The translations under genes were made by a program, and so were the position numbers. This document shows positions 55,499 through 64,000 of a stretch of 64,000 nucleotides of DNA, piece after piece. The stretch's first letter is position 1. Every line of letters starts with the position of its first letter. The DNA is from Leclercia adecarboxylata (lineage in GTDB: Bacteria; Pseudomonadota; Gammaproteobacteria; Enterobacterales; Enterobacteriaceae). The stretch is from NCBI GenBank assembly GCA_901472455.1, contig LR590464.1, positions 3,658,001 through 3,722,000 of the forward strand, given 5' to 3'. Under the pieces are notes generated by a model that was given only the letters and a program-made list of their open reading frames with translations, made no database searches and was not told the origin of the DNA.

Positions 55499-56198
55499 AT
55501 GACTGATAACGCCGTACTGCAATTGCGCGCCGAACGCCTGGCGCGTGCGACTCGTCCTTTTCTTGCCCGTGGTAACCGCATTCGTCGCTGTCAGCGCTGC
55601 CTGCTGCCGCTTAAGCAGTGCCTGTGCGCTACGCTGACACCCTGCGAGGCTAAAAGCCGTTTCTGTCTGGTAATGTTTGATACGGAACCGATGAAGCCCA
55701 GCAATACTGGCCGACTCATCGCCGATATTTTTACCGGATACCGCTGCTTTCCAGTGGTCTCGCACCGAACCGCCGCAGGCACTCCTGGATTTGGTCGCCA
55801 GCCCGGATTATCAGCCGATGGTGGTGTTCCCGGCGTCTTATGCCGGAGAAACGCGTGAAGTGCTTACCGTTCCCCCTTCCGGCAAGCCCCCGCTGTTTAT
55901 TATGCTGGACGGCACCTGGACCGAAGCGCGTAAGATGTTCCGCAAGAGTCCTTATCTGGATGCCCTGCCGGTAATCTCGGTCGATCTGTCGCGTGTTTCT
56001 TCTTATCGCCTGCGTGAAGCCCACGCTGACGGCCAGTACTGCACAGCCGAAGTGGCGATTGCGCTACTGGATCTGGCGGGCGATACCCTGGCAGCCAGTG
56101 CGCTTGGTGGCCATTTTTCTTGTTTTCGCGAACGCTATCTCGCAGGAAAAACCACTCATAAGGGAAGCATCACAGCAACGGAGCCGGAAAGCGTTTAA
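55499..56198 (+). CDS. tapT: tRNA-uridine aminocarboxypropyltransferase
   Basis: TapT (YfiP) adds the 3-amino-3-carboxypropyl group of SAM to U47 of tRNA. It is a DTW-domain protein: the DTW-like motif is LDGTWTEARKMFRKSPYL, and the N-terminal cysteine cluster CQRCLLPLKQCLC probably binds metal. An extra T in 55728-55732 breaks the frame after LIADI. Corrected length is 232 residues, as in E. coli. The next gene, patZ, begins 35 bp later on the same strand. Confidence 0.9.
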
Positions 56199-56233
56199 AA
56201 TCATCAGGTCACTCGCCTTTTCAGGAGACTTGT

Positions 56234-58900
56234 ATGAGCCAGCGCGGGTTAGAAGCATTACTCCGCCCTAAATCCATCGCCGTCATCGGCGCGTCGATGA
56301 AACCCGAACGCGCCGGTTTACCTGATGATGCGGAACCTGCTCGCAGGCGGTTTCAACGGCCCAATTCTGCCGGTAACACCTGCTTATAAAGCCGTGCTGG
56401 GCGTCCTGGCCTGGCCAGACGTGGACAGCCTGCCCTTTATCCCCGATCTCGCGGTGCTTTTGTACTCATGCCCAACGCAATATCACGCTGCTTGAGGCGC
56501 TGGGTAAAAAGGGCTGTAAAACCTGCATCATTCTCTCCTCACCTCCTGAACAACAGACGGCGCTTCTGGCCTGCGCGGCGCGATTCCAGATGCGACTGCT
56601 GGGGCCAAACAGCCTTGGCCTGCTGGCCCCCTGGCAAGGGCTGAACGCCAGTTTCTCGCCTGTTCCAATACGTAAAGGCAAGCTGGCCTTTATCTCGCAG
56701 TCGGCGGCGGTCTCCAACACGATCCTCGACTGGGCACAGCAGCGTGAGATGGGGTTCTCCTACTTTATCGCCCTGGGCGATGGGCTGGACATCGATGTCG
56801 ACGAGCTGCTGGATTTTCTGGCACGCGATACCAAAACCAGCGCCATCCTGCTCTATCTTGAGCATCTGAGCGATGCCCGACGCTTTGTTTCGGCGGCCCG
56901 TAGTGCCTCGCGCAATAAACCGATCCTGGTGATCAAAAGCGGTCGTAGCCCGGCCGCCCAGCGTCTTCTGCACTCGCATTCCGGGATGGACCCCGCCTGG
57001 GATGCCGCCATCCAGCGTGCCGGTTTACTGCGCGTTCAGGATACCCATGAACTCTTTTCGGCTGTCGAAACGCTCAGCCATATGCGTCCGCTCCGGGGTG
57101 AACGGCTGATGATCATCAGCAACGGTGCCGCCCCCGCCGCGCTGGCGTTGGATGAACTCTGGCTGCGTAACGGCAAGCTGGCCGCGCTCAGTGAAGAGAC
57201 GCTCCAGCGCCTGCGTGAGGCGCTGCCTCCTGGCGTAGAGCCGGGTAATCCACTCGATTTGCGTGACGATGCCAGCAGCGATCGCTATATCAGCGCCCTG
57301 AACATTCTGCTGGAGAGCCAGGATTTTGATGCCCTGATGGTTATTCACTCTCCGAGCGCCGTCGCGCCAGGGAGTGAAAGTGCCCGTTCGCTGATTGAAA
57401 CTGTGAAAAAGCATCCGCGCGGTAAATACGTTTCGCTTCTGACCAACTGGTGCGGTGAGTTTTCCTCTCAGGAGGCACGCCGCCTGTTCAGCGAGGCAGG
57501 GCTGCCGACATACCGCACACCGGAAGGCACCATCACCGCCTTTATGCACATGGTGGAGTACCGACGTAACCAGAAACAGCTGCGGGAAACCCCTGCGCTC
57601 CCCGGAAATCTGACGGCCAATACCGGTAATGCTCGTGCCCTGCTGCAACGCGCCATTGATGATGGCGCGCGTACACTGGATACCCACGAGGTACAGCCGA
57701 TACTGAATGCTTTCGGCATGCATACCCTGCCGACCTGGATCGCCAGTGACAGTGCGGAAGCGGTGCATATTGCCGAGCAGATTGGTTATCCGGTCGCGCT
57801 AAAACTCCGCTCCCCCGATATCCCCCATAAGTCAGAAGTTCAGGGGGTGATGCTGTATCTGCGCACCGCGGCGGAAGTTCAACAGGCGGCAGATGCCATC
57901 ATCGATCGTGTCAAAATGACCTGGCCCCAGGCGCGGATTCCACGGCCTGCTGGTGCAAAGCATGGCCAACCGCGCGGGGGCACAGGAGTTACGGGTGGTG
58001 GTTGAACACGATCCGGTCTTTGGTCCACTGATCATGCTGGGCGAAGGGGGCGTTGAGTGGCGTCCTGAAGAGCAGGCGGTGGTTGCCCTGCCTCCGCTGA
58101 ACATGAACCTGGCGCGCTACCTGGTGATCCAGGGGATCAAGAGCAAGAAGATCCGCGGGCGTAGTGCCTTGCGATCGCTGGATATCGCTGCTCTGAGCCA
58201 GTTCCTGGTACAGGTATCTAACCTGATCATCGACAGCCCGGAAATACAGCGTCTGGACATTCATCCTTTACTGGCCTCCGGCAGCGAACTGACGGCCCTG
58301 GACGTGACGATGGACGTGGCAGCCTTTACTGGCGATCGTGAAAGCCGACTCGCGATCCGTCCTTACCCTCATCAGCTTGAAGAATGGGTGGAGATGAAGA
58401 ATGGCGAGCAGTCGCTGTTTCGTCCCATCCTTCCTGAAGATGAACCCCAGCTACAGCGCTTCATCGCCCAGGTAACAAAAGAAGATCTTTACTATCGCTA
58501 CTTTAGTGAAATCAACGAATTTACCCACGAAGATTTAGCCAATATGACGCAGATCGACTACGATCGGGAAATGGCTTTTGTTGCCGTCCGCCGCACTGAT
58601 GAGGGTGATGAGATCCTTGGCGTCACGCGTGCTATTTCCGATCCTGATAACGTCGATGCGGAATTTGCAGTACTTGTTCGCTCCGATCTAAAAGGCCTCG
58701 GGCTAGGCAGACGGTTGCTGGAAAAGCTGATCGGTTATACGCGCGATCACGGACTTATCCGTCTCAATGGCATTACTATGCCTAATAATCGTGGCATGAT
58801 CGCCCTGGCGCGAAAATTAGGCTTTACTGTTGATGTTCAGCTGGAAGATGGCATTGTGGGGCTGACGCTGGCGCTGATGTCGACTGGTAAACAAGAGTAA
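56234..58900 (+). CDS. patZ: Protein lysine acetyltransferase PatZ (Pat)
   Basis: PatZ (YfiQ) acetylates acetyl-CoA synthetase and other proteins on lysine. It has an inactive ADP-forming acyl-CoA-synthetase-like region (CoA-binding N-terminus, then an ATP-grasp part with YPVALKLRSPDIPHKSEV) and a C-terminal GNAT domain (VLVRSDLKGLGLGRRLLEKL). Extra bases at 56317-56319, 56458-56461 and 57940-57941 break the frame. The corrected protein has 887 residues, against 886 in E. coli. Confidence 0.93.
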
Positions 58901-59010
58901 GGTACTGGAAATGTTGACCACTTTAAACGGCACTGGTGGTATGATTGCCCGCTTCTGTTGGCTGCATAGCCCATATAATCCTTCAATGAACAGAGAAGAA
59001 ACGCACTGTG

Positions 59011-60366
59011 ATGTTGTCCAAATTTAAGCGTAATAAACATCAACAACACCTTGCTCAACTACCGAAGATTTCTCAGTCAGTTGATGATGTAGAGTTCTTT
59101 TATGCTCCCGCTGATTTTCGGGAGACGCTACTGGCAAAAATTGCCAGCGCAACGCATCGTATTTGCATTATCGCGCTTTATCTTGAACAGGATGAAGGCG
59201 GCAGCGCGATTTTACGCGCGGTATACGAGGCCAAACGTCAGCGCCCTGAACTGGATGTTCGCATCCTGGTGGACTGGCATCGCGCTCAGCGCGGCCGTAT
59301 TGGTGCAGCCGCATCTAACACTAATGCCGACTGGTATTGCCGCATGGCGCAGGAGAACCCTGGCGTAGATGTGGCGGTTTATGGTGTCCCGGTTAACACC
59401 CGCGAAGCGCTCGGCGTACTCCACTTCAAAGGCTTCATCATTGATGATAGCGTGCTCTACAGCGGCGCAAGTCTGAATGACGTCTACCTGCATCAGCTTG
59501 ATAAATACCGTTACGATCGCTATCACCTGGTGCGTAATGCCCGCATGGCTGACGTCATGTTCGAGTGGGTGGATCAGAACCTGGTGCGCGGTCGCGGCGT
59601 GAATCGCCTTGACGATCCCCATCGTCCAAAAAGCCCGGAGATCAAAAATGACATTCGTCTTTTCCGTCAGGAATTGCGCGATGCCATGTTCCATTTCCAG
59701 GGTGATGCGGATAACGAACAGCTTGCAGTGACCCCGCTCGTAGGCCTTGGTAAATCCAGCCTGCTCAATAAAACTATCTTCCATCTTATGCCGTGCACTC
59801 AGCATAAGCTGACCATCTGTACCCCCTATTTCAACCTGCCGGCAGTCCTGGTGCGTAATATCATCCAGCTTTTACGCGACGGCAAAAAGGTAGAAATAAT
59901 CGTTGGCGATAAAACAGCGAACGATTTCTTTATCCCAGAAGATCAGCCGTTTAAGATCATCGGTGCCCTGCCTTATCTGTATGAGATTAACCTGCGCCGC
60001 TTCCTCAGCCGCCTGCAGTATTATGTCAATACCGATCAGCTGGTGGTGCGTCTCTGGAAAGATGAAGACAACAGCTATCATCTGAAAGGGATGTGGGTCG
60101 ATGATGAGTGGATGCTGCTAACGGGAAATAACCTCAACCCGCGTGCATGGCGACTGGATCTTGAGAATGCCATTCTGATCCACGACCCGCGTCATGAGCT
60201 GGCAGCCCAGCGCGATCGCGAGCTGGAGTTGATCCGCACCCATACCACTGTGGTAAACCATTACCGCGATCTGCAGAGCATTGCTGATTATCCAGTTAAG
60301 GTCAGAAAACTGATCCGCCGTCTGCGCAGGATCCGCATTGATCGCTTGATTAGCCGCATTTTGTAA
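59011..60366 (+). CDS. pssA: Phosphatidylserine synthase
   Basis: PssA forms phosphatidylserine from CDP-diacylglycerol and serine, the committed step to phosphatidylethanolamine. It belongs to the phospholipase D superfamily, with HKD motifs at His138-Lys140-Asp145 (HFKGFIIDD) and near residue 357 (HLKGMWVDD). Its 451 residues equal E. coli, and the frame is intact. ATG at 59011 was taken in preference to the GTG just before it. It follows patZ with its own short leader. Confidence 0.96.
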   Translation: MLSKFKRNKHQQHLAQLPKISQSVDDVEFFYAPADFRETLLAKIASATHRICIIALYLEQDEGGSAILRAVYEAKRQRPELDVRILVDWHRAQRGRIGAAASNTNADWYCRMAQENPGVDVAVYGVPVNTREALGVLHFKGFIIDDSVLYSGASLNDVYLHQLDKYRYDRYHLVRNARMADVMFEWVDQNLVRGRGVNRLDDPHRPKSPEIKNDIRLFRQELRDAMFHFQGDADNEQLAVTPLVGLGKSSLLNKTIFHLMPCTQHKLTICTPYFNLPAVLVRNIIQLLRDGKKVEIIVGDKTANDFFIPEDQPFKIIGALPYLYEINLRRFLSRLQYYVNTDQLVVRLWKDEDNSYHLKGMWVDDEWMLLTGNNLNPRAWRLDLENAILIHDPRHELAAQRDRELELIRTHTTVVNHYRDLQSIADYPVKVRKLIRRLRRIRIDRLISRIL

Positions 60367-60409
60367 TTTTCAGCCCTGTCATTGACGGGGCTTTTTTATG
60401 GAGATCGTT

Positions 60410-60733
60410 GTGCGTTACTTTCTGTTAATGGGCTGTCTGCTTCTGTGTGGTTGTAGCCATATGGCTCAGGATAGCTGGTCGGGTCAGGATAAAGCACAAC
60501 ACTTTCTCGCCTCGGCGATGCTGTCAGCTGCGGGTAATGAGTATGCCCAACGACAGGGGTATAGTCGCGATCGTAGCGCGGCGTACGGCTTGATGTTTTC
60601 AGTGAGTCTTGGGGCATCGAAGGAGCTGTGGGACAGCCGCCCGGCGGGGAGCGGCTGGAGCTGGAAAGATTTTGCCTGGGATATCGCCGGGGCAACAACC
60701 GGCTATAGCCTGTGGCAACTGGCGGAGCACTAA
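60410..60733 (+). CDS. yfiM: Putative lipoprotein YfiM
   Basis: A small predicted lipoprotein of unknown function. A GTG at 60410 after GGAG gives 107 residues, equal to E. coli YfiM; the in-frame ATG 12 bp upstream lies on the ribosome site and is less likely. The signal peptide ends in lipobox LLCGC. The remainder holds [17 protein letters not shown] and [20 protein letters not shown]. It overlaps the kgtP end by four bases. Confidence 0.85.
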   Translation: MRYFLLMGCLLLCGCSHMAQDSWSGQDKAQHFLASAMLSAAGNEYAQRQGYSRDRSAAYGLMFSVSLGASKELWDSRPAGSGWSWKDFAWDIAGATTGYSLWQLAEH

Positions 60734-62037
60734 AGACGGACCCCTTTCCCTTTTCGGTGCAGCATCAGCGAGACAATAAATGCCAGCGCCCCCATCAGCG
60801 TAACGTACCAGAAAAAGACGGTCTCATTGCCGATCGATTTTAATGACAGCGCAACATATTCTGCCGACCCCCCAAAGAGTGCGTTAGCTACCGCATAAGA
60901 TAACCCCACCCCCAGCGCACGTACCTGAGCCGGAAACATCTCTGCCTTAAGAATGCCGCTGATAGAGGTGTAAAAACTGGCAATGACCAGTGCCACCATC
61001 ACCAGAGCAAAAGCGGCATAAGGGGATGAAACATGCTGAAGCGCTGTGAGAATAGGCACCGTGCATAACGTCGATAATCCGCCAAAAATGAGCATGGAAC
61101 TACGACGACCGATTTTATCTGACAGCGCACCGATAATGGGCTGAATAAGCATAAAAACAAACAGCGCCACTGTCATGACCATACTCGCCACGTTAGCGTG
61201 CATACCCGTGGTGTTGACCAGATACTTTTGCATGTAGGTTGTAAAGGTATAGAAGGTGAGTGAGCCGCCTGCCGTGAAGCCGAGCACCATCAAAAATGCC
61301 TTGCGGTTACGCCATAAACCTTTAAATGAACCCGCCTCTTTTAACGTTCTCACCTCTTTTCGCGACGTTTCATCCAGTTGGCGCCGTAACCACAGTGCCA
61401 CCACGGCCAGGACTGCACCCAGCGCAAAAGGAATACGCCATCCCCAGGTACGGAGATCTTCATCACTCAATACTTGTTGCAGTATTACCACGGCCAGGAT
61501 AGCCAACAGCTGACCGCCGATCAGCGTGACGTACTGAAAAGAAGCATAAAAGCCTTTACGCCCTTCCACTGCGACTTCACTCATATAGGTCGCACTTGTA
61601 CCATATTCCCCCCCAACGGATAGCCCCTGGAACAAACGCGCCAGCAAGAGTAAGGCCGGTGCCCATGTGCCAATCGCATCATAGCCGGGTAGACAGGCAA
61701 TAACCAAAGAGCCGAAACACATCATACAGACTGAGATCAGCATGGACGTTTTTCGCCCTCTTCGATCGGCGATGCGACCAAACAGCCAGCCGCCGATTGG
61801 GCGCATCAAAAAGCCAGCGGCAAAGACGCCTGCGGTTTGCAGAAGTTGTGTCGTGGTGTTGCCGGATGGGAAGAAGATATGAGCAAAATAGAGTGAACAA
61901 AATGAGTAAACATAGAAGTCGAACCATTCCACCAGATTGCCAGAAGATGCGCCGACGATAGCCCAGATCCTGCGGCGGGTATCGCCGTCTGCCTCTTTTT
62001 TACTTTCCGTATCTGTACTTGCTACGGTTTCTGTCAT
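60730..62037 (-). CDS. kgtP: Alpha-ketoglutarate:proton symporter
   Basis: KgtP imports 2-oxoglutarate with protons across the inner membrane. It is an MFS protein of the metabolite:H+ symporter family with twelve hydrophobic segments; the motif [13 protein letters not shown] between helices 2 and 3 and the repeat [13 protein letters not shown] are the MFS signatures. The length is 435 residues (E. coli 432). Its place next to yfiM and before an rRNA operon matches E. coli. Confidence 0.93.
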   Translation of the reverse strand: MTETVASTDTESKKEADGDTRRRIWAIVGASSGNLVEWFDFYVYSFCSLYFAHIFFPSGNTTTQLLQTAGVFAAGFLMRPIGGWLFGRIADRRGRKTSMLISVCMMCFGSLVIACLPGYDAIGTWAPALLLLARLFQGLSVGGEYGTSATYMSEVAVEGRKGFYASFQYVTLIGGQLLAILAVVILQQVLSDEDLRTWGWRIPFALGAVLAVVALWLRRQLDETSRKEVRTLKEAGSFKGLWRNRKAFLMVLGFTAGGSLTFYTFTTYMQKYLVNTTGMHANVASMVMTVALFVFMLIQPIIGALSDKIGRRSSMLIFGGLSTLCTVPILTALQHVSSPYAAFALVMVALVIASFYTSISGILKAEMFPAQVRALGVGLSYAVANALFGGSAEYVALSLKSIGNETVFFWYVTLMGALAFIVSLMLHRKGKGVRL

Positions 62038-62189
62038 TTTAAATCCCCTGTCTTACATTGCGGGCCATTGCACCCGTTCCAGTAAAACCAGATTTAAAAT
62101 TTAACGTTAGGTAAAAAAATTGTTTCTATTATGTTTCATTTAATTTTGTGAGATAAGTCATAAAATGCGGCCTGAGGCGAGGGGTATCA

Positions 62190-62645
62190 TCAACCCCACT
62201 TTTTTTGATGCGCTTGTTTTCTCTGTAAATAATCTTCATCGGCACGAATTTTATCCCACCATCCCTTAAAGACTTTCGCCGCTTCGGCTTTGACTGGATC
62301 GTGATCTAACGGACGCACATTGCGTTCATCATCATACTTTTTGCCGCCTTTGTGGTTGGCATAGCGCCTGGCGCGGGTATACCCCATCTGAATAAATTTC
62401 CTGGCCATATCCATACCAACAAAATCATTTTTCTCACGATATTGCTCAAAGAGCGCGTAAATTTCCTGTGCAGATTTTGTCGCGACTTCAGCATTTTTGT
62501 AACGCCAGTAGGGCAGGATTTCACTTTTATAAGGTTCAACCAGCAAGACACCCTGCTCTCCCCGCCCTACCTGGTAAAGCTCAGGATGATCACGAAAGTT
62601 TGTGTTGGCAAAATCTTGTTGGTAGTTAAATGGGGGATTCGGCAA
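62190..62645 (-). CDS. Conserved protein, probably DUF4385 family
   Basis: A 151-residue soluble protein with many aromatic and charged residues. The central stretch FVGMDMARKFIQMGYTRARR followed by YANHKGGKKY recalls DUF4385, a family of unknown function found in bacteria and some phages; I am fairly but not fully sure. No signal peptide or membrane segment is present. It stands alone between kgtP and the rRNA operon, 152 bp upstream of kgtP on the same strand. I do not recall a gene in this place in E. coli K-12. Confidence 0.65.
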   Translation of the reverse strand: MPNPPFNYQQDFANTNFRDHPELYQVGRGEQGVLLVEPYKSEILPYWRYKNAEVATKSAQEIYALFEQYREKNDFVGMDMARKFIQMGYTRARRYANHKGGKKYDDERNVRPLDHDPVKAEAAKVFKGWWDKIRADEDYLQRKQAHQKKWG

Positions 62646-62723
62646 AATAACCTCGATGACGATGTATATCTTGTTATTTTAGCCAGAGATTGTTGAGTTT
62701 GCCCGGGATGGAGAAATGCGAAA

Positions 62724-62749
62724 AACCCCGTACCTTGCGGTACGGGGTT
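62724..62749 (-). terminator. Terminator of the rRNA operon
   Basis: AACCCCGTACC-TTGC-GGTACGGGGTT, an 11-bp perfect stem, with five T's after it on the minus strand, just downstream of the 5S gene. Confidence 0.92.
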
Positions 62750-62757
62750 CCTGATTT

Positions 62758-62877
62758 GATGCCTGCCAGTTCCCTACTCTCGCATGGGGAGACCCACACT
62801 ACCATCGGCGCTACGGCGTTTCACTTCTGAGTTCGGCATGGGGTCAGGTGGGACCACCGCGCTACAGCCGCCAGGCA
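62758..62877 (-). rRNA. rrf: 5S ribosomal RNA
   Basis: The minus strand reads TGCCTGGCGGC at its start and ends in AACTGGCAGGCAT, the paired ends of enterobacterial 5S rRNA, over 120 bases. It includes the conserved GGTCCCACCTGACCCCATGC loop region. It lies 90 bp after the 23S end in the order 23S-5S-terminator. The neighbourhood corresponds to E. coli rrnG. Confidence 0.95.
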
Positions 62878-62967
62878 AATTCTGTTTCCGGGCCGCCTCA
62901 CGGGCCACCCGGTTAATCTGTATCAGCTGAAAATTGTCTCAGTCACCGAAAACAGCTTCGGCGTTGT

Positions 62968-64000
<1,033 letters not shown>

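Overview
The window is chromosomal backbone from an enterobacterium of the Enterobacter/Lelliottia/Leclercia kind. Nearly every protein is a close relative of an Escherichia coli K-12 protein, and gene order follows the E. coli stretch from yfhM to the rrnG rRNA operon. GC content looks moderately high, and ERIC and REP repeats sit between genes. The genus is inferred from gene content and from alignment to remembered E. coli sequences, not from a database search.

Layout. 1-5.6 kb: the start of yfhM, then an alpha-glucoside PTS cluster (EIICB, family-4 phospho-glucosidase, sseA, RpiR-type regulator). 5.6-13.8 kb: sseB, pepB and the whole Fe-S assembly operon iscR-iscS-iscU-iscA-hscB-hscA-fdx-iscX, with two IscR boxes. 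13.9-20.6 kb: trmJ, suhB, a ZevAB-like metal uptake pair, csiE, hcaT, a gene-poor 0.4 kb and a DoxX-family gene. 20.6-28 kb: glyA, hmp, glnB, the glrK-qseG-glrR two-component operon and the small RNA gene glmY with its sigma-54 promoter and GlrR sites. 28-38 kb: purL, mltF, tadA, pgpC, then murP-murQ divergent from yfhH. 38-47.9 kb: yfhL and the long leftward run acpS-pdxJ-recO-era-rnc-lepB-lepA-rseC-rseB-rseA-rpoE. 48.3-62.6 kb: nadB, trmN, srmB, grcA, ung, yfiF, trxC, tapT, patZ, pssA, yfiM, kgtP and a DUF4385-like gene. 62.7-64 kb: 5S rRNA and the 3' part of 23S rRNA, both leftward.

How the parts work together. The isc operon builds Fe-S clusters and is repressed by its own product IscR. 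GlrK/GlrR switch on glmY. RpoE is held by RseA and RseB. YfhH probably controls murQP, and the RpiR regulator at 4.8 kb probably controls the alpha-glucoside genes. PurR boxes sit before purL and glyA, an NsrR box before hmp, a NadR box before nadB and an FNR box before grcA.

Data quality. I count about 53 single-base frameshifts in 25 genes, mostly one extra base in a short run. They hit essential genes (era, lepA, acpS, hscA, purL), and correcting them restores family lengths exactly in most cases checked. They are best read as sequencing or assembly errors, so the affected genes are listed as intact CDS spans with each break position noted. I saw no CRISPR array, prophage, insertion sequence, toxin-antitoxin or defence system. 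The least ordinary parts are the accessory sugar and metal loci and their operators.
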